A stretch of DNA of 28,183 nucleotides from CAZTZL01 sp964537715 (lineage in GTDB: Bacteria; Zhuqueibacterota; QNDG01; DSAB01), in contig CAZIAH010000053.1 of assembly GCA_964537715.1 (NCBI GenBank), forward strand, positions 1 to 28,183. Direction: 5' to 3'. This document shows, piece by piece, positions 1-8,009 of the stretch. Positions within the stretch are counted from its first letter, which is position 1. Every line of letters starts with the position of its first letter. The notes below the pieces were generated by a model. The model ran no database searches. It was not told the origin of the DNA and saw only the letters and a program-made list of their open reading frames with translations. The position numbers and the translations under genes are program-made.

Positions 1-152
1 ACTACCATCGTACCAACCAAATTGATTGAACGACAGTCCGTAAAAATTTGGAAAAGATGATCCGGGTTTAAGATGAATACTAAAGGCAGAGGAATATGTA
101 AAAGCATCGAGCTGGGTTTCAAGGGGTATCAACTAACATAGAGGAGTGTCCA
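1..152. other. upstream flank of the receptor operon
   Basis: No complete gene is visible here. The plus strand has a frame open from the window edge to a TGA at 58-60, which could be the last codons of an upstream gene, but nothing recognisable is encoded. A ribosome binding site (GAGGAG, near 141-146) sits before the receptor start. I could not identify a convincing promoter. Confidence 0.4.
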
Positions 153-3100
153 ATGAGTAGGAAAAGGATGTCTTGTTTATTCACTTTTCTGTTGATGCTG
201 TATTTGTGTGTTCAATTGGCATGGTCTGGAACGACAGGAAAGATTTTTGGCGTGATCACTGATAAAGAGACGGGAGAACCCTTGCTGGGTGCGAATGTCA
301 AGATCGAAGGCACCATGTTAGGAGCTGCATCAGATGTTAACGGCCAATTTACAATCATCAATATTCCTCCAGGCACATATACAGTATCTGCTTCCTATAT
401 GGGATACAGTAAAATAGTAACCTCCGAAGTTCAGGTATTGACTGACCAGAGTACCGCTGTTAATTTTGGAATGGCTATGGAAACGATTCAGGGGAAAGTC
501 GTAACAGTGGTAGCTGACAGGCAAGTTATCAAGAAAGACGTTGCTACCAGTGTCGTGCATGTTTCTTCGAGAGAAATCGAGAATCTGCCGGTAGTGAATA
601 CAAATGATGTGATTAATCTGCAGGCAGGAGTTCAGGCGGACAATGTTCGGGGAATCCAAATCCGGGGGGGTAGCGGAGACCAATCGTTGTATCTGGTGGA
701 TGGCATTACTTTTCGGGATCCGCGAAACAGCAATCCGATATCAGGGATCTCTTTGAGTTCGATCAGTGAAATTTCTGTCGAAAGAGGGGGATTTGAGGCG
801 GAATACGGACAGGTCCGTTCCGGAATTATCAATGTGGTAACCAAGGAAGGGAGCAAAGATCATTACTACGGTTCTCTGACAATGAAAGCTTCTCCTCCCC
901 ATGCGAAATTTTTTGGGATTTCTCCTTTTGATGCCAATTCGATGTGGCTGAGGCCTTATATGGACGATGCTGTTTGCTGGTATGGAACCGCTTATTCTGA
1001 AACTTTCACGGATTTAAACGGCAATAATCAATGGGATGCAGAAGAGCCTTTTAATGATTCGAACAACGATGGTATCTTTCAGGCAGGCTGGAGCAAAGCA
1101 ACACAAAAACAATATCAGACTTTTGAGGGATGGTATGCTGTATCAGAGGATCTTTTATCCGATGATGATCCAACCAACGATTTGACACCGATTGGTGCAC
1201 AGAAAAAATTTATTTGGGAGCACCGGAAAATGCCTCTTGCGGATCAATTTGATTACAATGCGGACGGAGGATTTGGCGGGCCGGTACCGTTCATTAGCAA
1301 ATATCTGGGTAATCTCCGATTTTTTGCTTCCTATCGGAGAGACCGTGAACTGTACGTTGTTCCGCTGTCGAGAGATGACTATGTCGAGAATAACTGGACA
1401 ATGAAATTGACTTCCAATATTTCTGATGCAATGAAATTGAATGTCTCCTACAATACTGGAAAGACGTTTACAATTGCCGATAACTGGGCAGGTTCGGATT
1501 TCATCAGCTTAAATTATTTGAGAGATCCGGCCACCATTATCAATACTTTTCAAGACCGCGATTACCGATTGTTCAGCACCGGATATTTCAGTATCGCTGA
1601 TATTTCTCATAACATTTATTCGGGTAAATTCACACACACCTTAAACCCGAATACGTTTTATGAAGTCTTACTGGAATATGTAGGCACCCAATATTTTACA
1701 CGTCCACCCGCTACAAGAGATACGTCACGTATATATGAAATCGTTCCCGGCTACTTTGTGGACGAAGGTTTATACGGCTACATCACACAAACACATTATG
1801 CTAGAGCGCGGGATAACAGTAAATCCTCATCCACAACCTTGAAGTTAGACTTTACCAGTCAGGTCACATTCAATCATCTAATCAAAACGGGTTTCGAGTT
1901 TATGTACAATGATCTGGATATTAATTTTGGTTATGTCAGCAGTTTTTCCGGTGTCGATGAGGATGTGGATATGATGCGCATGCATGTTTTCCCGTTTCGC
2001 GGTGCGTTTTATCTACAGGATAAAATGGAATTCAAGGAGTTGATCGTGAATATGGGACTTCGGCTCGATTATTCCAATTCGAATGCAAATTGGGTGGATG
2101 TCGCTCTGTACGACGAAAGCTTTTTCTCATCCAAATATAATTCGGATGAAAAATATCCCACGAAAATGTCCAAGGGCCAGTGGTCGCTCAGTCCCCGTCT
2201 CGGTATATCTCATCCGGTGACAGAAAATTCAAAACTGTTTTTTAATTACGGACATTTCAAACAACTGCCCATCTATCAGGAAATTTTCCGGGTAGGACGT
2301 GATGTCACCGGCTCAATGAGACATTACAGTGATCCCAATCTTCCACTTTCCAAAACCATTGCCTATGAACTGGGGTACGATCACGTTTTGTTTGGTGATT
2401 ATCTGATTCAATTGGCCGGTTTTTATCGGGATATCAAAGACCAGCGTTCCACGATATTATACGTTGGAAGAAGTGGTGTGAGCTATCAAAAGGTGAACAA
2501 CAACAATTATGCTGATTTTCGCGGATTCGAATTGACTTTCCGGAAAAGCCGGGGAAGATGGTTGACTGGATTTATAAACTATACCTACCAGGTAAGCAAA
2601 GCCGGTAATTTTGGATATCAGGAGCAATATGAAAATCCTTTTGATAATCAGTATTATCAGGAACGGGAGACGGATGTGTATTTGCAGCGCCCGGTTCCCC
2701 AGCCGTATGCAACCGCAAACATCAATTTTAGGGTACCCTCGGATTTCGAGAAACTCAATATTTTAGGTATCCATCCATTGAACAATATCAATGTCAGCCT
2801 TATTGGTAACTGGCAGGCCGGCCCCTGGATGACATTCAATCCGAAACAAATTAAAGGATTGATCAACAATGTTCGCAAAGTAGATTTTTATGATTTGACA
2901 TTGCGTGCGAATAAAATCTTTACTTACAAGAAATTGAAAGTCGATTTGTTCATCGAAGTCAATAATTTACTGAACACCAAATTCTTGAATGTCGGACAGT
3001 TCATCGGCACACAGGGCTATCCCGAGTTTGGTCCATTTTGGAATTTTGATGATTATCAGGCCTATATGGAATCTCTTCATCTTCCGAAGAGCGATGATTA

Positions 3101-3401
3101 TCCAAATATTGCGGGCAATGACAAAATCGGTGATTACCGAAAAGAGGGGGTGAATTTTCAGCCGATTGAATTTTACAACGCGCAGGCAGAGGTCATCGAT
3201 CCGGATGTGATTTATTACGACCGCTCTACGGGTCGGTATCTCGAATATGTGGACGGGGCTTGGTCCGATGTGCCCAGTCAGCGCATGTATCGGATTCTGA
3301 AAGACAAAGCTTACATCGACATGCCGAACGATTTTTCCTTCAATTTTTTGAATCCGCGAACGATCTTTTACGGTTTGAGAATTTCTTTCGATTTGGACTA
3401 A
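153..3401 (+). CDS. TonB-dependent outer-membrane receptor with carboxypeptidase-regulatory-like N-domain
   Basis: This is an outer-membrane active transporter that should import a ligand, probably an oligosaccharide given its neighbours, using TonB energy. A signal peptide occupies residues 1-26. A carboxypeptidase D regulatory-like beta-sandwich follows at about 30-115 (GKIFGVITDKETGEPLLGAN). The plug is at about 130-240 and contains the typical IRGGSGDQSLYLVDG core and an NVVTKEG end. The rest is a large beta-barrel to residue 1082. There is no STN signalling domain before the regulatory-like domain, so a classical FecA-type sigma-signalling role is not supported. Residues about 284-309 hold two Asp/Asn-rich, possibly calcium-binding, loops. 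At 1082 aa it is in the range of SusC-like proteins, but no SusD follows. It is first in a four-gene unit; the next start lies 36 nt downstream. Ligand specificity is inferred only from context. Confidence 0.93.
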   Translation: MSRKRMSCLFTFLLMLYLCVQLAWSGTTGKIFGVITDKETGEPLLGANVKIEGTMLGAASDVNGQFTIINIPPGTYTVSASYMGYSKIVTSEVQVLTDQSTAVNFGMAMETIQGKVVTVVADRQVIKKDVATSVVHVSSREIENLPVVNTNDVINLQAGVQADNVRGIQIRGGSGDQSLYLVDGITFRDPRNSNPISGISLSSISEISVERGGFEAEYGQVRSGIINVVTKEGSKDHYYGSLTMKASPPHAKFFGISPFDANSMWLRPYMDDAVCWYGTAYSETFTDLNGNNQWDAEEPFNDSNNDGIFQAGWSKATQKQYQTFEGWYAVSEDLLSDDDPTNDLTPIGAQKKFIWEHRKMPLADQFDYNADGGFGGPVPFISKYLGNLRFFASYRRDRELYVVPLSRDDYVENNWTMKLTSNISDAMKLNVSYNTGKTFTIADNWAGSDFISLNYLRDPATIINTFQDRDYRLFSTGYFSIADISHNIYSGKFTHTLNPNTFYEVLLEYVGTQYFTRPPATRDTSRIYEIVPGYFVDEGLYGYITQTHYARARDNSKSSSTTLKLDFTSQVTFNHLIKTGFEFMYNDLDINFGYVSSFSGVDEDVDMMRMHVFPFRGAFYLQDKMEFKELIVNMGLRLDYSNSNANWVDVALYDESFFSSKYNSDEKYPTKMSKGQWSLSPRLGISHPVTENSKLFFNYGHFKQLPIYQEIFRVGRDVTGSMRHYSDPNLPLSKTIAYELGYDHVLFGDYLIQLAGFYRDIKDQRSTILYVGRSGVSYQKVNNNNYADFRGFELTFRKSRGRWLTGFINYTYQVSKAGNFGYQEQYENPFDNQYYQERETDVYLQRPVPQPYATANINFRVPSDFEKLNILGIHPLNNINVSLIGNWQAGPWMTFNPKQIKGLINNVRKVDFYDLTLRANKIFTYKKLKVDLFIEVNNLLNTKFLNVGQFIGTQGYPEFGPFWNFDDYQAYMESLHLPKSDDYPNIAGNDKIGDYRKEGVNFQPIEFYNAQAEVIDPDVIYYDRSTGRYLEYVDGAWSDVPSQRMYRILKDKAYIDMPNDFSFNFLNPRTIFYGLRISFDLD

Positions 3402-3437
3402 AGTCGTATCTTATATGTATTAAAGAAAGGAAATTCA

Positions 3438-5549
3438 ATGCGATATAACAAGAAACTATCATGTCAATGGCTGCCCATTATGGTGGGATATTTACTGCTC
3501 TTAACAGGCGGATCACAAACACTTTTGGCTCAGTCAGCCGGAGATTTGAAATATTTGCGTGTGGGATCTCTACAAAGTTTTTTTGGTGCACGGGGTACCG
3601 AACCTGAATTTCCGCGTCACTCAAGCAGTTCGGGTTTGCAGGAGTGCGACGGCCTCTGGTGGCCGGCCGAATATGGTGATCGTCTTTCCAGTATTCGGGC
3701 CAAGGCATTCTGGATTGGTACAACCAATTTTATGGATCCGGTCTTAAAAATCAAATTTGACTATAAAGTTGTGACCGTCGGCCCCAGGGACAATCCTTCT
3801 CAAGCGGGCATGGCTTTCCCTATCAGCCACAAACTGATTGGAAAGTTTGGGCACCCGGTGGTCATGGTCGATGGTGTTCCTGCTACGGAAAATGATTATG
3901 AGGATATCGTAGATGAAATCGACGAAACCATGATTGCCGATCGAATGATTGTCACGACGGTCAATACTTCCATCGGAGTCATCATGACCCGAAAAATTAT
4001 GGCATTTTCGCAGCAGTTCCAAGACAACTATTTTATCGAAGAATACATTTTCAAAAATACGGGAATTATCGATACTAAAGGAACCGTATTGGAGAAGACA
4101 CTGACCGATGTGGTCTTTTATTTTCAGCACCGGTATGCGCCGGGCGGTGGTGAACCGGTTCCTGGATATAACGAAGGCTGGGGAATATGGGATAGTGGTT
4201 GGGGCAAGAGCTGCGTAAACCAGGTGATCAATACCGGGCCCGACGCCCCCACCATGCAGTATTCCTGGTACGGCCCTTTTTCTACACGAAATGTACCGGA
4301 TGACTGGGGATGTCCCAATGAACTGGAGGATGGGGTATTGGGCGGTGTACAATATCTTGGTTTTGTGACTCTCCACGCCGATGTATCTGCGACGGATAAA
4401 GAGAATGATCCGAATCAGCCGATTACGACGATGTATGCCGATTCCGACGATCAGGATCTGGCAATGTCATATAATCAATACGATGCAGATAATATGCGGA
4501 TTAAATACGAAGCCATGGTTCAGGGTCATGCAGATGTCTCACAGGCGGACCAGATTGCGGCATCGGGTATTTTTGCGGATCAATTCGGAACCGGTGCCGG
4601 AGGGTATTCACAGAGTGTCGGCTATGGTCCCTATGACCTGGCACCGGAGGATTCGATTCGTATCGTTCTGGCAGAAGGTGTTTCCGGGATCAACCGTGAA
4701 TTGAATCGTGAAGTAGGACGCAACTGGCTGGTCTGGTGGAAGGGTGAGGATACCCCGACACTGGTCAAACCGGATGGTTCCGAAACCACCGATTACAATA
4801 CCTATAAGAGAGAATGGGTGCAAACCGGCGAGGATTCCATCCTCCAGACATTCAACCGGTCGATTGAAACTTTTAACAGCGGATTCGATTTTCCGCAGCC
4901 ACCCCCGCCTCCTGAAGAGTTTACTGTCAATTCAGGCGGTGACCGTATTCAATTGTCGTGGGCGGATAATGCAACAACTTGGCCCGGTTTCAATGGTTAT
5001 GTCATATATCGCTCCAAGGGCAGTGTTCAGCAGCCTGAAACGGTTTACGAGAAATTTTGGGAGTGCGATCTGTCAAATTTAAAACACACTGTGGACGATA
5101 CCACAGCCAAGCGTGGATTTAATTACTATTACTATATTCAAAGCAAAGATGACGGATCCACATCGGCAGGCGCCGTGCTTTACAGTGGAAAGTTCTGGAC
5201 GTTAACCAGTGCTCCTGCTTATTTAAGACGTCCCGCTGTTGAGGACAGCCTGAAAGCGATCCGTATCGTACCTAATCCATACGATATTCGATCTCGCGTT
5301 TTACAATATGGTGTGGATGCCAGTTTCGACCGGATTGCTTTTCTCAATCTTCCTCCGATATGTACCATTCGGATATTTACCGAACGAGGAGATTTGATCT
5401 GGACCAAAGAACATACCAATTTTTCCGGTGATGAATTGTGGGATTCCAAAACATCCTCAGGACAAATTGTGGTCAGCGGGCTTTATCTGGTTCATTTTAA
5501 AACACCTGAAGGTAAATCTATTATCAAGAAAATGATCATTATCAGATAA
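3438..5549 (+). CDS. secreted protein with Fn3 domain and T9SS-type C-terminal domain
   Basis: This exported protein has no enzymatic signature I recognise. A signal peptide covers about residues 1-32, ending near LLAQS. Residues 40-490 form a beta-rich region of unknown family, with many Asp, Gly and aromatic residues. Residues about 495-590 look like a fibronectin type III module (RIQLSWADN, then GYVIYRSKG). The last ~100 residues (from IRIVPNPYD to the end IIKKMIIIR) are a variant of the type A T9SS sorting domain, so surface attachment or secretion is likely. It lies 36 nt after the receptor stop and 19 nt before the PorV-like gene, with AAAGGA as ribosome binding site. An accessory surface binding protein for the receptor is a reasonable inference, since it takes a SusD-like position, but there is no sequence similarity to SusD. 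Confidence 0.8.
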   Translation: MRYNKKLSCQWLPIMVGYLLLLTGGSQTLLAQSAGDLKYLRVGSLQSFFGARGTEPEFPRHSSSSGLQECDGLWWPAEYGDRLSSIRAKAFWIGTTNFMDPVLKIKFDYKVVTVGPRDNPSQAGMAFPISHKLIGKFGHPVVMVDGVPATENDYEDIVDEIDETMIADRMIVTTVNTSIGVIMTRKIMAFSQQFQDNYFIEEYIFKNTGIIDTKGTVLEKTLTDVVFYFQHRYAPGGGEPVPGYNEGWGIWDSGWGKSCVNQVINTGPDAPTMQYSWYGPFSTRNVPDDWGCPNELEDGVLGGVQYLGFVTLHADVSATDKENDPNQPITTMYADSDDQDLAMSYNQYDADNMRIKYEAMVQGHADVSQADQIAASGIFADQFGTGAGGYSQSVGYGPYDLAPEDSIRIVLAEGVSGINRELNREVGRNWLVWWKGEDTPTLVKPDGSETTDYNTYKREWVQTGEDSILQTFNRSIETFNSGFDFPQPPPPPEEFTVNSGGDRIQLSWADNATTWPGFNGYVIYRSKGSVQQPETVYEKFWECDLSNLKHTVDDTTAKRGFNYYYYIQSKDDGSTSAGAVLYSGKFWTLTSAPAYLRRPAVEDSLKAIRIVPNPYDIRSRVLQYGVDASFDRIAFLNLPPICTIRIFTERGDLIWTKEHTNFSGDELWDSKTSSGQIVVSGLYLVHFKTPEGKSIIKKMIIIR

Positions 5550-5568
5550 AACATAGAGGGACGAGATT

Positions 5569-6585
5569 ATGAAAAGACGGAAAAACTATCTCAGAATTGT
5601 AGTGTGTGCTGTCCTCTTTTTAGCAGTCTCACAAAATAATCTAAAAGCGCTTGAGAAGCTTGCCCAGTCGGGATTTCAATTTCTCAGTGTGGTATCCGAT
5701 GGACACGCAGCGGCTTTGGGATCGGCTTTAACGGCCAGAGATCTGAGATCGAGTGCGCTCTTTTTTAATCCGGCGGCGATGGCACGCATGTCCACATTTT
5801 TCGATGTCACTGCCAGTCTCAATCAATGGATTGGCGATATTAAACATCAGACTTTGTCACTGGCTGTCAAACCGGGTCAGGGTCAGTATGGTGTGTTTGG
5901 GTTTTCATTTCAGAGCGTGGATTATGGAGAAGTTGAGGGAACGGTTGTCGCCGATAACGCGGCCGGATATCTTGATACAGAAATCATAAAGCCTACCGCT
6001 TTGGCCATCGGCATTGGTTATGCGAAAGCGATTACAGACCGGTTTTCAGTAGGGGGGCAGGTTCGATATGTCGAGCAGAATTTGGGTGAAAGTATCATTC
6101 CTGCTGTGTTGACCTTGACGGATACCGTGGCAGGAAAAACGGAAAATCGTTTGACGCCGACCGCTTTCGATTTTGGAACCATTTATCAGACGGGATTGAA
6201 AGGGCTGGCATTCGGCATGTCTATCCGAAATTTTTCAAAAGAGATCATGTACGCAAAAGAGGGATTTGAGATTCCCCTGGTTTTTACGATGGGTATTGCC
6301 ATTAATGTGATGAATCTGTTGCCCGATATGGGATTGGAGCAATCTGCTATTTTATCCATTGATGCTTCACATTACCGGTCCCATCCGGAACAGGTTAAAG
6401 TGGGTTTGGATTATACGTTTATGCGTATGCTTTCAATTCGCGGTGGTTATGTGAGTGCAAATGATGAAGAGGGCTTTTCCTACGGGGTTGGCATCTCAAA
6501 ACTTGGATTTTCCTTCGATTATGCCTATACGCCGTTCGGACTTTTTGGCAGTGTCAATAGAATGACCGTGCGTTTTGCACTGTAA
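5569..6585 (+). CDS. PorV/PorQ-family outer-membrane barrel (UPF0164-like)
   Basis: The product is a 338-aa outer-membrane beta-barrel of the PorV/PorQ type. A signal peptide covers about residues 1-28. The start of the mature protein has the family layout: a GFQFLSVVSDGHAAALGSAL segment followed by a FFNPAAMA motif near residue 65. Alternating beta-strands run to the C-terminus, which ends in MTVRFAL. In established T9SS systems PorV shuttles cargo between the translocon and the attachment complex. FCB genomes outside Bacteroidia carry many paralogues of this family beside TonB-dependent receptors. Here it sits 19 nt after a T9SS-tailed protein, so a role dedicated to that cargo or to the receptor is plausible but inferred. 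Confidence 0.85.
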   Translation: MKRRKNYLRIVVCAVLFLAVSQNNLKALEKLAQSGFQFLSVVSDGHAAALGSALTARDLRSSALFFNPAAMARMSTFFDVTASLNQWIGDIKHQTLSLAVKPGQGQYGVFGFSFQSVDYGEVEGTVVADNAAGYLDTEIIKPTALAIGIGYAKAITDRFSVGGQVRYVEQNLGESIIPAVLTLTDTVAGKTENRLTPTAFDFGTIYQTGLKGLAFGMSIRNFSKEIMYAKEGFEIPLVFTMGIAINVMNLLPDMGLEQSAILSIDASHYRSHPEQVKVGLDYTFMRMLSIRGGYVSANDEEGFSYGVGISKLGFSFDYAYTPFGLFGSVNRMTVRFAL

Positions 6586-6622
6586 TATCTGAATCTTTCA
6601 CCAAAGAAGCAGGAGAGAATCA

Positions 6623-7840
6623 ATGAAAGTCTGTCAATCAATACTCTGTGCACTGATAGGAATGACTGTTGTACTGATTCTTTTATCAGGATGTGAATAT
6701 AAAGGCCCGGCTTCATCCCTGGACATACTGAATAATCGCCCCCAAATTGTTCCGACCATAAATCGAATTGTCCCCACAGAAGCGGGAACAGCCAGCGAAA
6801 TTGCTATTTTTGGCACCGATTTTTCCACGGTTCCTGAAGAAAATTGGGTTTATTTTGACCAAACGAAATGTTTAGTCAAAGCGTGTACAGACACATCGAT
6901 TACCGTATACCGGCCCAATGTCGTGGGGGATTCTGTTACGATTACAGTATCTGTGATCGATGCCGTGAGTGTTGCAAAATTTACTCCTTATAAGATGGAA
7001 GCTGTCATTGCAGCTTTTGGCAACTTTGCGGGAGCGGATGCGATTATGGCAATAACTGTTGATCAGAATGACAATGTCTTTTTGGCAATGAACACGAACG
7101 ACATCATCCGGTTGGATTCCCAAGGCAATCGGGATGTCAGTTATTTGGGAAAAACCGCTTATAATTTATGGACAGATATGAAAATAGGTCCCGATGGTTA
7201 TATGTATTTGGCCAGATCGAATAACATTATTTATCGTTTGTCCAGTGAAGTGAGTGATAGTGCGATTCAATATATCAGTCTGCCCGACCGAAGAAATGAC
7301 CGGGTGCAGACGATCGATTTTGATAACAGTGGCACTTTGTTCGGAGGCGGCATTGGAAGTGATCTGATCATCATTCATTCCGTCGATGATATTGAAAAAT
7401 CGGGATACTATGTCGATTACGACATCATATCGGTTCGAGTATATAAAGGGTATGTATATGTTGCTGCAGAAAATTCAATGATAGGTATCTGGCGGCATAA
7501 GATCAATGCAAACGGCACGATAGGAAATCAGGAGTCGATCATTGATTGGGGGGAAAGTCCCTATATTGATGCAGGCATAAAAGATATTACCTTTTCGGAA
7601 AATGATGTTCTTTATATCAGTACCGATGCTCAAGACTCTCCCATTATCAGATACGATCTCAATACCAAGAATTATCAGGTTCTATACTACGGAATTATCC
7701 CGTTCCCTGTGTCCCAAATCGTATGGAACAATTCGACTCATCTTTTTGCTGTTGTTGACCGCGGAATTACGGTTGACAATGGCGGACAACTTCTCAAGAT
7801 CAATACAGGAGAACAGGGTGCTCCCTATTATGGCCGATAG
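6623..7840 (+). CDS. lipoprotein with IPT/TIG domain and beta-propeller-like repeats
   Basis: A type II signal peptide with lipobox L-S-G-C puts the lipidated cysteine at residue 24. Residues about 45-120 resemble an IPT/TIG immunoglobulin-like fold (PTINRIVPTEAG, then a segment around TVSVID). From about 125 to 405 there are repeated beta-propeller-like blades with Asp/Asn-rich turns (VDQNDNVFLAMN, IGPDGYMYLARS, FDNSGTLFGG, FSENDVLYIST), as in NHL or SMP-30-like propellers. IPT-containing lipoproteins in carbohydrate loci act as surface glycan-binding proteins, which is a fair inference here. It is the last gene of the receptor unit (gap 37 nt, ribosome binding site CAGGAGAG). No enzyme motif was seen. 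Confidence 0.8.
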   Translation: MKVCQSILCALIGMTVVLILLSGCEYKGPASSLDILNNRPQIVPTINRIVPTEAGTASEIAIFGTDFSTVPEENWVYFDQTKCLVKACTDTSITVYRPNVVGDSVTITVSVIDAVSVAKFTPYKMEAVIAAFGNFAGADAIMAITVDQNDNVFLAMNTNDIIRLDSQGNRDVSYLGKTAYNLWTDMKIGPDGYMYLARSNNIIYRLSSEVSDSAIQYISLPDRRNDRVQTIDFDNSGTLFGGGIGSDLIIIHSVDDIEKSGYYVDYDIISVRVYKGYVYVAAENSMIGIWRHKINANGTIGNQESIIDWGESPYIDAGIKDITFSENDVLYISTDAQDSPIIRYDLNTKNYQVLYYGIIPFPVSQIVWNNSTHLFAVVDRGITVDNGGQLLKINTGEQGAPYYGR

Positions 7841-7867
7841 AGTAGTAAGGACGAGGTGCAGTCAAGT

Positions 7868-7967
7868 TTTTTCATATAGACTAACAATATGAAAAATCAA
7901 ATCATGTAAGGAGGTGATGTACCGGAAAGTGTTGTTCTACCGTGAGCTTATTTGATTATCGAGCTCA
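7868..7967 (+). promoter_or_regulatory. structured leader with 12-nt anti-SD match, mini-ORF and hairpins
   Basis: The 169-nt gap before the binding-protein gene holds several ordered elements. A perfect 10-bp inverted repeat (TTTTTCATAT at 7868-7877 and ATATGAAAAA at 7887-7896) has a 9-nt loop. TAAGGAGGTGAT at 7907-7918 is complementary to the conserved 3' end of 16S rRNA over 12 nt. A 12-codon frame at 7917-7955 reads MYRKVLFYRELI and stop. A 6-bp hairpin (TGAGCT 7943-7948, AGCTCA 7962-7967) overlaps the end of that frame. Together these suggest an operator or a translated leader. The gene itself has its own site, AAGGAG, before 8010. Confidence 0.4.
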
Positions 7968-8009
7968 ATAAACCAATGACGTACTTTTAAAAGTTAAGGA
8001 GAGGAAATT

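Noticed and set aside
1..134. Minus-strand open frame at the window start with protein-like composition (GSSFPNFYGLSFNQF)
   Set aside because: Only about 44 codons before a TAG, with no ATG or ribosome site; chance openness over this length is likely.
3744..4376. 210-codon minus-strand open frame
   Set aside because: It lies fully opposite the secreted Fn3/T9SS-tail gene, and its His/Arg/Ile-rich translation has no signal peptide or motif; antisense shadow.
3438..7840. SusD homologue
   Set aside because: Neither the Fn3/T9SS-tail protein nor the IPT/propeller lipoprotein shows the TPR-rich SusD pattern.
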